Source: Parvibaculum sp. (lineage in GTDB: Bacteria > Pseudomonadota > Alphaproteobacteria > Parvibaculales > Parvibaculaceae). Taken from it: DNA of 64,000 nt. The stretch's first letter is position 1, and each line of letters opens with the position of its first letter. The stretch covers positions 310,001 to 374,000 of the forward strand of contig JAUSMV010000030.1 of assembly GCA_030645235.1 (NCBI GenBank). The letters run 5' to 3'. This document shows, piece by piece, positions 38,568 through 47,417 of this stretch. The position numbers were made by a program, and so were the translations under genes. Under the pieces are notes generated by a model. The model worked only from the letters and a program-made list of their open reading frames with translations. It had not been told where the DNA came from and searched no databases.

Positions 38568-38707
38568 CCCTCACCCGTCGTCGGGAAATTGGTCCACGGG
38601 ACCAATTTCTGATCCTCTCCGCCTCTCCCAGAGGGAGAGGACTTTCTCCGCGATTTCCGAACTCGTGGCTCACCCCCCTCCCTACCCTCCCCCTCAAGGG
38701 GGGAGGG
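38568..38707. repeat. cluster of REP-like palindromes after tyrS
   Basis: Three hairpins stand side by side: GAAATTGGTCC/GGACCAATTTC (38585-38609), CCTCTCCC-AGA-GGGAGAGG (38622-38640) and CCCTCCCCC/GGGGGAGGG (38685-38707). The CCCTCACC...CCCAGAGGGAGAGGAC frame recurs at 58083-58112, which marks a dispersed element of the kind common in alphaproteobacterial spacers. The cluster may also end tyrS transcription. Confidence 0.65.
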
Positions 38708-38737
38708 GAAAAACGCGCCGCCGTTCTCTAAAATCAA

Positions 38738-38768
38738 AAAGGCCATCTCCTTGGGGGAGATGGCCTTT
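38738..38768 (-). terminator. intrinsic terminator of the diiron protein gene
   Basis: A 13-base stem (AAAGGCCATCTCC at 38738-38750 with 38756-38768) is followed on the minus strand by TTTTGATTTT. A second hairpin, GCGGTTTGTT/AACAAACCGC at 38774-38808, lies between it and the gene end. Confidence 0.85.
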
Positions 38769-38836
38769 GGGGTGCGGTTTGTTTGATCCTTGAGGGGGAA
38801 CAAACCGCTCTGGGGTTTGCTTAAACTTTCAAAATT

Positions 38837-40000
38837 TCATTCAGCCGCCTGATGGTTGCCCATGGCGTAGATCGCCGCTTCGCCACCGGCACCGTTGATC
38901 GCCAGCAGGTTACGGATACCAAGTTCGGCGATTTCGTCGCCGATCATGCGGTCGCCTTCGCCGTGAAGTTCTTCCATGTCCACGTAAGCCGCATATTGAC
39001 CTGCTGTGCGGTTGGTGATGATGCCCGCTTTCAGCAATGTCTTGATGAGGACGCGGAAGACGCTTGTGCCGTCTTGCATGACAGAGCGGAGTTTGCGGTC
39101 GGTCATGGCTTCAAGAAGTGCTGACTGCACCCAGCGCCAGTCGAGACCCACTTTTTCGTAGATGACTTTCTTCTGCTCAGGGCCGGTCGAATTGCGCAGC
39201 AGGGTCATAAAAACTTCGAGCGCCCAGTCTTCGATCATGTCGCGTTCGGCTTCGGGCAGATTGGGGACCGTGCGGTCGGCCCAGATCTTGCCGAACTTGT
39301 GATGGAAGGCTTCGTCCGTCATCACGAATTGCATGAGCTTCTTCATCAGCGGGTCATGCGTTTCAGAATAGAACTTGGCAAAGGTGCCCATGGCGAGGCC
39401 TTCGACGATCATCTGCATGCCGACGAGTTTTTTCCATGCGAGCGGCGTTGCGACGATTTCGGTCAGGAGTTTTTCCAGCACGAGGCCGCAGGCTGTGGGC
39501 TTGCCCCAGCGGGCCTGAATGTATTTGGCAAAGCCTGTGACGTGGCGGGCTTCTTCGCGCGTCTGATTGGCCGCATATTCCTGTGCGCCCGGGTCTTTGA
39601 GAATGTGGCAAAGCGAGGCCGACAGCGCGAGAGCGCCCTGCTCGCCATGGAGGATTGACGACATGGTCCAGCGGACAGACTCGTTGACGAGATAAATCTT
39701 CTGGCCTTCGTCGAGCTTGTCGGAGACAGCGGACTGAAGCTCGAGATTGAAATCCATCGGCATCAGCAGATCGCGGTCAAGATTCCACGGCTCGTTGAAG
39801 TCGATGTATTTCACATCGAGCGGATCCCAGAAATGATCGTGCGTGGCCGAGATGATTTTGTCGAAGGCGGTGGAGCGTTTGCCGTAGCGGTCAATTTCCA
39901 TCATCGCGGGGAAATCGTCCGGTGACACGGCTTCATAGGCCGCATCCATCGTCATGCTCTTATTGCTGGCGTCGAGTGGCTTGCTGGCTTCGAGTGACAT
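38837..40000 (-). CDS. ferritin-fold diiron protein, function unknown
   Basis: 387 residues from the ATG behind GGAGGAAACGAA. Ligands for a diiron site occur in regular order: E120 (HGEQ), E150-x-x-H153 (EEARH), E200 (IVEG) and E230-x-x-H233 (DEAFHH). This E/ExxH/E/ExxH pattern is that of R2, desaturase and AurF-like oxygenases rather than of iron-storage ferritin. The rest is helical. A long-chain oxidase or oxygenase role is likely, but no substrate can be read. It is a single-gene unit closed by a strong terminator. Confidence 0.75.
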   Translation of the reverse strand: MSLEASKPLDASNKSMTMDAAYEAVSPDDFPAMMEIDRYGKRSTAFDKIISATHDHFWDPLDVKYIDFNEPWNLDRDLLMPMDFNLELQSAVSDKLDEGQKIYLVNESVRWTMSSILHGEQGALALSASLCHILKDPGAQEYAANQTREEARHVTGFAKYIQARWGKPTACGLVLEKLLTEIVATPLAWKKLVGMQMIVEGLAMGTFAKFYSETHDPLMKKLMQFVMTDEAFHHKFGKIWADRTVPNLPEAERDMIEDWALEVFMTLLRNSTGPEQKKVIYEKVGLDWRWVQSALLEAMTDRKLRSVMQDGTSVFRVLIKTLLKAGIITNRTAGQYAAYVDMEELHGEGDRMIGDEIAELGIRNLLAINGAGGEAAIYAMGNHQAAE

Positions 40001-40045
40001 TTCGTTTCCTCCCAAAAACTCAATATCGGTGAGGAAAGTCTGATA

Positions 40046-40064
40046 TGCGGAGTTGAACTCCGCA
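40046..40064. promoter_or_regulatory. palindrome upstream of the diiron protein gene
   Basis: TGCGGAGT-TGA-ACTCCGCA is a perfect 8-3-8 inverted repeat 46 bases before the gene start, and the half ACTCCGCA occurs again at about 40078-40085. Lacking a T-run, it fits an operator better than a terminator. Confidence 0.45.
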
Positions 40065-40101
40065 ATGCCTATTCGGCACTCCGCATTATTTTGGCCAGGC
40101 T

Positions 40102-43100
40102 TTAGGGGGCTTTCGGAGGCTTTGTGACTTCGACGGGTGCACCAAGAGGGGCAGATACCGGTGGATTGCCAGTATCTGATGGCCTTAAAGGAGGCAGAGT
40201 CGATTCGGCAGGCGGTAGCAAAGACGGCGCTTTTTCGGGCGGGAGCGAGGAGCCGAATTCGAAGAGGCGGCGCAACACACCCGGCGCGATGACGGAGAGC
40301 GGATTGACGATGACCGACGGATTGTCGGTCGCGCCCTTCACGGCATAGGTAACGCCGAAAATACCTTCACCATCGCGGCCGACAAGCAGCGGGCCGAGAA
40401 GCGGCACATTGCCCAACACCGAATTGATCGTATAGGCGGGAACAACGGTGCCTTCGAGATCAAGCACGTCGATGGTGCGGTCGATTTGTCCCTGAGCGGA
40501 TAGTCCGATGGCGGGGCCGCTCATGCGGGCTTCTTCGATATAGATGCGGTGGCCCGATGCGCGGAAGGGCAGTACAAGCTTTTCAAACCAGATGCCCTCG
40601 CCTGCCATTGTGTCGCCAATGCCGGTGAAGGAGCCGAGCGTCAGAATCTTGGCAAGGACCGGCGCATTGGTAATGCGGAATTTGGTGACATTGATCTCAC
40701 CCTTCATCGGCGAGCCGGGCAATGTGTCATCGAGCGTGGCTTTGGCATCAAGCGTGCCACCCGTGATGCCCTTGGCAAAATCAAGGCCGCGGAAGATGAG
40801 GCCTGCATCGGTCGATGACATCAGAAATTCACGCGACCGGAGGCCGGATGGCTGGATTGAGACATTGAGCGGCGCGCCTGCACCGTCGATACCATCGATG
40901 ACAAAGGCATAAACCAAATCATCAGTGAGCGTGAATTTCGCATCAAGATTGGCAAAGCGTGTGTCATTGAGACCTGTCACATCGCCGATGGCGGCACGCA
41001 GCACAGTGCGGCGCGCCGGGTCAGCAATCATATCAGGTGTGATGATACGGAGCGCGGATTCTTCGGCAGCGGCTTGGTCGCCGTCGCCCGCGACGAAATT
41101 GTGCAGCAAGCCGCTGGCATCTGCTTTGGGTCCGTTGATATCGACAATCAACGTTCCCGCCTCATCGCGGCGGCCGCGCATGTTGATATCGTTCTTAGGG
41201 CCGAGCTTCACCTGAGGGAAGTTCATTCTCATCCAGTCCCATGACTTATTCATCACGAAGTCGCCATGCGTATCAACGCTGCGGCTGGATTTGGGGCCGG
41301 TCTCGTCGCTGACGAGTTTGAAATTATTGAAAGCGTAGTGTTCGGGCTCAAGCGCAATGTCCACGTCGAGCATGACTTTTTCGCCGACGGGTTTCACCCA
41401 GCCGAGATAGTTGAACGTAACCGTGGCGGGCGTGAGGTCGGCATGGACTTTGGCGCGGTTGATGCGCGAGCCGTTGCCGGTGATGGTCGCGTTGATTGTT
41501 GCGGGGCCATCGATGAATTTATCGAATTTGAGACCGACAGCGTTGCGGCCTGCATTGTCGATATTGCCGGTCAATGTATAGGACGAGCTCGGCGTCGCGC
41601 CTTTGACGAAGCTTTCGGTCCAGACGAGATCGAGGGGGGCTGCCCCGTTGAGCGTGACATTGCCGACAGACTTCAGGCCGGTGCGCGAGACTTCAACGTC
41701 CAGCGTGCCTGCGGTGATGGAGAGGTCCGGCTGGAGATCGGGGATTGAGACGTTATCGGCATGGGCTTTGCCCTTGAAGTCGATCTCATCAAGCGTCACA
41801 CCTTTGACGAGCGGTAGGCGCAGAGCGGCACTAACGGAACCTTCGCCGCCGATGGTCGAATGATCGATGCCGAATTTTCTGAGAAGATTGAGCGGCTCAT
41901 GATTGAGCAGCTCCAGAATGTCGGCGGTTTTGCCGGTGCCGGTGAATTCGATCTCGCCGATGCTTCTGCGGTTGGACAATTCAGCATCAGCGAAATGACC
42001 GGCTGATACGGCGAGGACTTTGCCTGGCGCAACATTGACAATAGCGGATGTGACCCAGGCATCGAAGCGGTTGTCACCGACAACGCCATTGGCTGTGACG
42101 CTCATCAGCGGTGGCATGGCTTCGATGTAGCGCACCGTCGCGCCGGAAGCTCGGAAGGCAAAACGCAGGCCGCCATCGGGAATGGGGATGTGTTCTTCTT
42201 CGACAATGGCGAGAAGATCAACAGGCACGTCGATGGAAAAATCAGCACCTTCGAGCGTACCGTCGCTGAGATTCTTCACCACCCAGGCGCGAGATTTTTT
42301 GGAGAGGACAAGCGGCCAGACTTTGCGCGCTTCATTGATCGGAATTGTGCCGATAGTAGCTTTGGCCTTGATCGCAGGAGACCGCGGACCTTCGCTCACG
42401 ATGCCCGACGCGGAGATCTTGCCACCGGCAACGCCGAGAGTGACGTTTTCGACATTGATACTGCGCTCATCAAGATTGAGCGTGCCGAGAAAGGCGATGT
42501 CATCGAAGGTGACCGGGCCTTCAAAAAAGCCCGCGATTTCGGTGGTGGTTTTGCCGGCCTTGAGGTCGAGCGTCACGGCAGAGACGTTGGCCCCCTCGCC
42601 CATCACATAATTGGCGTGGCCGGTGAGATCAATGTTATGGGGGCCAGCCTGAAGCGAGAGCTCTTTGACATCGACGCGATTGGCTTGTGCATTGAGCGTC
42701 AGTTCGGCATGGGCCTTTTCGAGATCGACGGGAGCCTGGGCGAGGCCCGGAATGGTGAAGCGGCCTTTGCCGCTGTCGATGACAAGGCGGGCGGAGAGGA
42801 CTTCACCTTCGCGCGTGATGTCAAGTTCGCCCGATGCCGACATGGCCGCGTCGATCATGCCGTAGTTGCGGAAGGCGGGCGACATGCGGGCAAGGTCTGC
42901 AGGCACAACATTGGTGGCGGTCATGCGCACCGTGGCCACGGGTTCGTTTTGCGGTAGCGCGCCTTCAAGCTGGATGCTGGCGGTTTTGTCCGCAAACGTC
43001 ATATCTGCGTTGAGGCGGGCGGCGAGACCACCGCGACCGCGATAGATTTCGAAATCAGCATAGGGCGCTTCAAACGTGACGCCGTTGACCTCATCAATGA

Positions 43101-43716
43101 CATGCAAGGTGGCGTCATGGACAGCAAAGCGGCGCAGATGGGACAGGACGCGGACAGTCGGTTTGCCCTGCACCAGTGTTTCGATCATCGGGCCGATAAT
43201 GTCGTCCTGCGGCGTGGTGTCAACGGGTGCATCGGCAGGCGCGAGGCCGAGAGTGAAGCCCGTGGCGCGGCGGATGAGCGTGGTTTTGACACCGTAGAGC
43301 TCAACCGTCGTCGGCGCGATCTGACCGCGCATCAGAGCAGTGACGGACAAGCGGAAAGAAAGTTCGGGAAGGGCCGCGACTTCATTGCCGTCGGCGCCCA
43401 TCAATTTGAGATCAACAACGCGCAGATCGACCTGACGGCGCTCCGGCGACCATTTGAGAATCGTGTCGCCGATATCGATGGTGCCGCCGTCCAGCTCACC
43501 GGTGATCGTGTCTTCGAAAATCTGACTGAGAATGGGAAGCGAGACCGGACCGGAAGAGAGGTTCCATGCCAGATAGGCAAGCAGAACCGCCGTCACCGCA
43601 ACGGCAACGCCAACCACTTCCAGAACGATCTTACTCACACGACGGATCAAGGAACGGGCGGTCTCCAACAACTCGACGCCGGACGCGGAAATGCGCGGGC
43701 GGGAGCACTTTGCCAA
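40102..43716 (-). CDS. very large AsmA-like / YhdP-type (DUF3971) protein
   Basis: 1204 residues. One membrane anchor (IVLEVVGVAVAVTAVLLAYLAWNL) near residue 30 is followed by a long repetitive beta-rich periplasmic region, as in the YhdP/TamB/AsmA bridge proteins. Such proteins form a groove from inner to outer membrane and carry phospholipids. The C-terminal part (LVGRDGEGIFGVTYAVKGATDNPSVIVNPLSVIAPGVLRRLFEF) is the typical family end, then a Pro-rich tail. The assigned start is a TTG without a clear ribosome site, so the first residues are uncertain. Confidence 0.82.
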   Translation of the reverse strand: MAKCSRPRISASGVELLETARSLIRRVSKIVLEVVGVAVAVTAVLLAYLAWNLSSGPVSLPILSQIFEDTITGELDGGTIDIGDTILKWSPERRQVDLRVVDLKLMGADGNEVAALPELSFRLSVTALMRGQIAPTTVELYGVKTTLIRRATGFTLGLAPADAPVDTTPQDDIIGPMIETLVQGKPTVRVLSHLRRFAVHDATLHVIDEVNGVTFEAPYADFEIYRGRGGLAARLNADMTFADKTASIQLEGALPQNEPVATVRMTATNVVPADLARMSPAFRNYGMIDAAMSASGELDITREGEVLSARLVIDSGKGRFTIPGLAQAPVDLEKAHAELTLNAQANRVDVKELSLQAGPHNIDLTGHANYVMGEGANVSAVTLDLKAGKTTTEIAGFFEGPVTFDDIAFLGTLNLDERSINVENVTLGVAGGKISASGIVSEGPRSPAIKAKATIGTIPINEARKVWPLVLSKKSRAWVVKNLSDGTLEGADFSIDVPVDLLAIVEEEHIPIPDGGLRFAFRASGATVRYIEAMPPLMSVTANGVVGDNRFDAWVTSAIVNVAPGKVLAVSAGHFADAELSNRRSIGEIEFTGTGKTADILELLNHEPLNLLRKFGIDHSTIGGEGSVSAALRLPLVKGVTLDEIDFKGKAHADNVSIPDLQPDLSITAGTLDVEVSRTGLKSVGNVTLNGAAPLDLVWTESFVKGATPSSSYTLTGNIDNAGRNAVGLKFDKFIDGPATINATITGNGSRINRAKVHADLTPATVTFNYLGWVKPVGEKVMLDVDIALEPEHYAFNNFKLVSDETGPKSSRSVDTHGDFVMNKSWDWMRMNFPQVKLGPKNDINMRGRRDEAGTLIVDINGPKADASGLLHNFVAGDGDQAAAEESALRIITPDMIADPARRTVLRAAIGDVTGLNDTRFANLDAKFTLTDDLVYAFVIDGIDGAGAPLNVSIQPSGLRSREFLMSSTDAGLIFRGLDFAKGITGGTLDAKATLDDTLPGSPMKGEINVTKFRITNAPVLAKILTLGSFTGIGDTMAGEGIWFEKLVLPFRASGHRIYIEEARMSGPAIGLSAQGQIDRTIDVLDLEGTVVPAYTINSVLGNVPLLGPLLVGRDGEGIFGVTYAVKGATDNPSVIVNPLSVIAPGVLRRLFEFGSSLPPEKAPSLLPPAESTLPPLRPSDTGNPPVSAPLGAPVEVTKPPKAP

Positions 43717-43860
43717 GCAAAACTACGGCCAGAGCGAAACCGCTCCACTTTTTAGACGGGCAGAACGCTCTTGTCTCAGGAAAAGGCATGTACGGTCTGG
43801 CAGAAACGCGTGGGCCGTTTACTATGATGAAACAGAAATGCGGCGGAAAACGGAGTGAGC

Positions 43861-44355
43861 ATGGCGACGGCGAAAAAGGTGACCGGATCGGGGCTTGAGG
43901 CAGGTGTCAAGGCACCCGCTTTTACATTGCCTGCGGATGATGGCCGCACGGCCAGCCTTAAAGACTTTAAGGGTAAAACCCTCGTCCTTTACTTCTATCC
44001 CAAGGATGACACGCCGGGCTGCACCACCGAGGCGCTCGATTTTACCGCGCAAAAGGCCGCCTTTGCCCGCGCAGGCGCCGTGGTTGTTGGTGTGTCCAAG
44101 GATACGGTCGCCAAGCATGGCAAATTTCGCGACAAGCACGGGCTGAAAATCCAGCTTCTGTCGGATGAGACCGGCGAGATGCTGGAGGCCTATGGGGTCT
44201 GGGCCGAAAAGAGCCTCTATGGCCGCAAGTTCATGGGCATCAACCGCACGACTTTCCTGATCGACGCCAAAGGTGTGATCGCGCAAATCTGGCCGAAGGT
44301 GAAGGTGAAAGGTCATGCCGACGAGGTGCTGGCCGCTGTGAAAGCTTTGGCGTGA
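43861..44355 (+). CDS. bcp: peroxiredoxin, Bcp/PrxQ type
   Basis: 164 residues. The peroxidatic C54 sits in FYPKDDTPGCTTEALDF. Position 59, where E. coli Bcp has its resolving Cys, is Leu, and no other Cys is present, so this is a 1-Cys form that needs an external thiol. It reduces hydrogen and organic peroxides. It overlaps the DUF455 gene by four bases (GTGA). A GTG two codons before is an alternative start. Confidence 0.93.
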   Translation: MATAKKVTGSGLEAGVKAPAFTLPADDGRTASLKDFKGKTLVLYFYPKDDTPGCTTEALDFTAQKAAFARAGAVVVGVSKDTVAKHGKFRDKHGLKIQLLSDETGEMLEAYGVWAEKSLYGRKFMGINRTTFLIDAKGVIAQIWPKVKVKGHADEVLAAVKALA

Positions 44356-45164
44356 GCGGTTTCCGGTCTCTGGCCGATGGTGCGCTGGCCGTCTTGAACT
44401 GTGCTGATGCTGACGAGAAGGCACGGACGGGACAGCGCGTGGCGGCACGCTGGCGGCAGGGGGATTTGCCGCTGATGGTGGCGGACGACATGGCCATGCC
44501 GACGCGCCCTGCCCGCCCGGCAAAGCCGGAACTCCTCTCCCATCGCGACATGCCCAAGCGCACGTTCAAGGGCGAACGCGGGCGCTTTGCGACGCTGCAT
44601 GCGCTGGCGCATATTGAACTCAATGCGATTGATCTGGCTTTTGACATGGCGGGCAGATGGGCCGATGCCGACATGCCGCGCACCTTCTATGATGATTGGG
44701 TGAAGGTGGGCGACGAAGAGGCCAAACACTTCCTCGCGCTCCAGACACGCCTTGCCGCCATGGAGGGGACTTATGGCGATTTGCCTGCCCATAACGGATT
44801 ATGGGAGTCAGCTGAAGAGACCCGTCACGATCTCGTCGCGCGGCTCGCCATCGTGCCGATGGTGCTGGAAGCGCGCGGTCTCGATGTGACGCCCGGCATG
44901 ATCGAAAAGCTCAAAGAGGCGGGCGACCACGAAAGCGCAGCCGTACTTACGATGATCTATACGGATGAACAGCAACATGTGGCGGCGGGCACGCGCTGGT
45001 ACACTTACCTTTGCGCGATACGTGGTCTCGATGCGGAACTGACATTTCATCATCTCGTGCGAAAACATTTTCGCGGGCTGCTGAAACAGCCCTTCAACAC
45101 AAAAGCGCGTGAAAATGCCGGTTTATCGGGGAATTTTTATCTGCCCCTGACAACTAAACCGTAA
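44352..45164 (+). CDS. DUF455 ferritin-like protein
   Basis: 270 residues from a GTG overlapping the bcp stop. Conserved segments with metal-type ligands are HALAHIELNAIDLAFD, WVKVGDEEAKHFLAL, and later TMIYTDEQQHVAAGTRWY, the COG2833/DUF455 pattern with a ferritin-like helical bundle. Some members are described near tRNA-hydroxylase-like enzymes, but function is not established. Coupling with a peroxiredoxin suggests a redox or peroxide link. Confidence 0.87.
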   Translation: MSGFRSLADGALAVLNCADADEKARTGQRVAARWRQGDLPLMVADDMAMPTRPARPAKPELLSHRDMPKRTFKGERGRFATLHALAHIELNAIDLAFDMAGRWADADMPRTFYDDWVKVGDEEAKHFLALQTRLAAMEGTYGDLPAHNGLWESAEETRHDLVARLAIVPMVLEARGLDVTPGMIEKLKEAGDHESAAVLTMIYTDEQQHVAAGTRWYTYLCAIRGLDAELTFHHLVRKHFRGLLKQPFNTKARENAGLSGNFYLPLTTKP

Positions 45165-45362
45165 AAGAGGCTTTTCATCGCGGCCCTTATGAGTGACACT
45201 AAATGGGACAGTAACGAGGGGGTTGGTGTCAGTGTGGTGTCATTGGGGCTATCGGCGAAGGCGTGGTTAGAGGGTTTGTTAACCATGATGCGGGATTGTA
45301 TCCCACGTGCCGAAAATGAAACCCACTCCAAAGCTTTGACGATGATGAAGGGATAATGGCGC

Positions 45363-46784
45363 ATGAGGGGCGTGCACCATAATGGTTCTGACTTTAGAGA
45401 AGCGGTGCGCCGTTTCCTGAAGCATCACTATGTCGAGCGCCAGATTTATCTGCGCAGCCACGGCCAGGTGCAGTTCATCTCGCTCTCGCCCTTCACCCAG
45501 GCCATCTTCCTCGGCATCGGCACACTCTTTTTCGGCTGGATCGCTTTTTCATCCGTCAACGTTGTATTCAAAGAACAGATCATTGCGTCCAAGGATCAGC
45601 GCTACACCAAAATGCAGGGCGCTTATGAAGAGCGTCTCGCCCATCTGCAATCGTCCTTCGACGAGTTGAACGGGCAATTGGTGATTTCGCAGGAACGTTT
45701 CCTTGCCACCGCGCGCAATCTCGAAGACAAGCACCGCCAGCTGACCTCCCTGATGGGCCAGCGCAAATCGGCCAGCAACAGCCTCGATCAAATGCGCCAG
45801 CAATTTGCCGCGACCTTTCGTAATACCGCCGAGAGCGACATGGCGGGCAACACCATCCTCATGTCAGTTGATCAGGACGCAGGCGGCATTAACGTCGCCC
45901 AGACGACCGCCCGCCCGCAGCGCATGGCCGCCGATGGCAGTTATATTGCGGACGGCGCCCCGAATGGCGGACCCGGAGGGATCGACATTGTGGGTCTTGC
46001 GGGCGCGCCCGCTTCAGGTGCCAGTCAAAATGGCACATCGTCTCTGGTTGATACAAAATTGACCAATCTGGATCACGCCCAACAGAGTCTCATCAACACG
46101 ATTGACGAAGCGACCGACCGACGTATCCGCGAACTGACCTCCATTATCGACATGACCAAAGTGGCCGATGTGGACACTCTGGTGCGCGCCAGCGGCCCCA
46201 AAGACGCCAAAGCGAAGAAGGCGAGCGCCGCCGAAGGGGGACCCTTTCTCGGTCTTTCGGATGGCGAAGCGCTGGCCGGAGCGGCCAATGAAAGTGCTTT
46301 CAGCAAACAGCTCGCCCGCGTCAGCCAGAACATCAACACAATGGGTGAACTGGAGACAACCATTGCGAAAATGCCTCTGGCCGAACCCTTGCTCAGCTAT
46401 AGCGAAACCAGCGGCTTCGGCCCGCGCCGTGACCCTTTCAACGGACGCATGGCTTTCCATGCCGGCGAGGATATGGCGACCTCCTACGGCGCGCCGGTCT
46501 ATGCCACCACGTCCGGCACCGTTACCTATGCCGACTGGCGCGGTGCTTATGGAAGGTTGATTGAAATTGATATCGGCAATGGCTTTAAGACACGATACGG
46601 TCATCTAAGCGCGATAAATGTCAAAGTTGGCCAGAAAATTGCATTTCGACAGGTCATAGGCCGAGTTGGGTCCTCCGGCCGTTCTAGCGGACCCCATCTA
46701 CACTACGAGGTTTGGTTCGACGGCATTGTCCGCGATCCCACCAAGTTCATCGAGGCAGGGCATTATGTTTTCTCGAAAAGATAA
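45363..46784 (+). CDS. M23 (LytM) peptidase with membrane anchor, bactofilin-associated type
   Basis: 473 residues. A short cytoplasmic lead is followed by one membrane helix at about 45-65 (AIFLGIGTLFFGWIAFSS), a coiled-coil region at about 75-150 and a C-terminal LytM domain. The zinc ligands are present in FHAGED (HxxxD) and HLHYE, so the enzyme should cleave peptidoglycan cross-links, unlike inactive LytM factors. It overlaps the bactofilin gene by 20 bases. The same pair, as LmdC and BacA, shapes cells in stalked budding Alphaproteobacteria. Confidence 0.92.
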   Translation: MRGVHHNGSDFREAVRRFLKHHYVERQIYLRSHGQVQFISLSPFTQAIFLGIGTLFFGWIAFSSVNVVFKEQIIASKDQRYTKMQGAYEERLAHLQSSFDELNGQLVISQERFLATARNLEDKHRQLTSLMGQRKSASNSLDQMRQQFAATFRNTAESDMAGNTILMSVDQDAGGINVAQTTARPQRMAADGSYIADGAPNGGPGGIDIVGLAGAPASGASQNGTSSLVDTKLTNLDHAQQSLINTIDEATDRRIRELTSIIDMTKVADVDTLVRASGPKDAKAKKASAAEGGPFLGLSDGEALAGAANESAFSKQLARVSQNINTMGELETTIAKMPLAEPLLSYSETSGFGPRRDPFNGRMAFHAGEDMATSYGAPVYATTSGTVTYADWRGAYGRLIEIDIGNGFKTRYGHLSAINVKVGQKIAFRQVIGRVGSSGRSSGPHLHYEVWFDGIVRDPTKFIEAGHYVFSKR

Positions 46785-47322
46785 AGACTCCGTCGCTCCC
46801 GTGATTCAGGCCGCCGCAGCCGTTCCCGCGGCACAAGCCAAGCGCACAGGTGCACGCACAGCGCCTTCTATTATTTCCAGCGACCTTGTGGTCCATGGCA
46901 ATCTCGTCGCCACCGGCGATATTCAGGTGGACGGTACCGTCGAAGGCGACATTCGCAGCCAGTCGCTGACCATCGGCGAAAAGGCTTCCGTCAACGGCGA
47001 AGTGGTCGCCGAAGACATCGTCATCCGTGGCCGCGTCATCGGCACGATCCGCGGCCGTCGCGTTCAGCTCTCGTCCACATGCCATGTCGAAGGTGACATT
47101 CTGCATGAAGCGCTCGCCGTTGAAACCGGTGCCTTCTTTGAAGGCAATTGCCGCCATTCCGACGATCCGATCGGTCAGGCCAGCGCGCATAAACCAACCA
47201 TCGCAGCGCCCTCGCCCCTCTCCGCCGCTCCGCGCCCTGTTGCGCGTCCGGCTGATGCCCATGGCTCGCCCGTTGTCGTCGGTGACAATGGCGTGGTCGT
47301 GAAGCGTCCTGCCGCACAGTAA
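46765..47322 (+). CDS. bactofilin
   Basis: 185 residues. The central DUF583 beta-helix (ISSDLVVHGNLVATGDIQVDGTVEGDIRSQSLTIGEKASVNGEVVAEDIVIRGRVIG...) spans about 30-125, flanked by disordered Ala/Pro-rich ends. It polymerises into filaments on the membrane without nucleotides and positions wall enzymes. The ATG at 46765 lies inside the end of the M23 gene, so they are translated as a pair. Confidence 0.95.
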   Translation: MFSRKDKDSVAPVIQAAAAVPAAQAKRTGARTAPSIISSDLVVHGNLVATGDIQVDGTVEGDIRSQSLTIGEKASVNGEVVAEDIVIRGRVIGTIRGRRVQLSSTCHVEGDILHEALAVETGAFFEGNCRHSDDPIGQASAHKPTIAAPSPLSAAPRPVARPADAHGSPVVVGDNGVVVKRPAAQ

Positions 47323-47362
47323 GACTTTCGCCTTCGCCTCCGGTTGAGGCGCACACAAAAAG

Positions 47363-47403
47363 AGCCCCGGTGGAATTGCCTTCACCGGGGCTTTTGTTTT
47401 TTG
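47363..47403. terminator. bidirectional terminator between bactofilin and prfB
   Basis: AGCCCCGGTG (47363-47372) pairs with CACCGGGGCT (47383-47392), then TTTGTTTTTTG on the plus strand and CTTTTTGTG on the minus strand. It serves both convergent genes. Confidence 0.9.
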
Positions 47404-47417
47404 AATTCGAAAGAAAC

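Noticed and set aside
40046-40064. Hairpin seen as terminator of the YhdP-like gene
   Set aside because: No T-run follows on the minus strand, and the half site is repeated nearby, so an operator is more likely.
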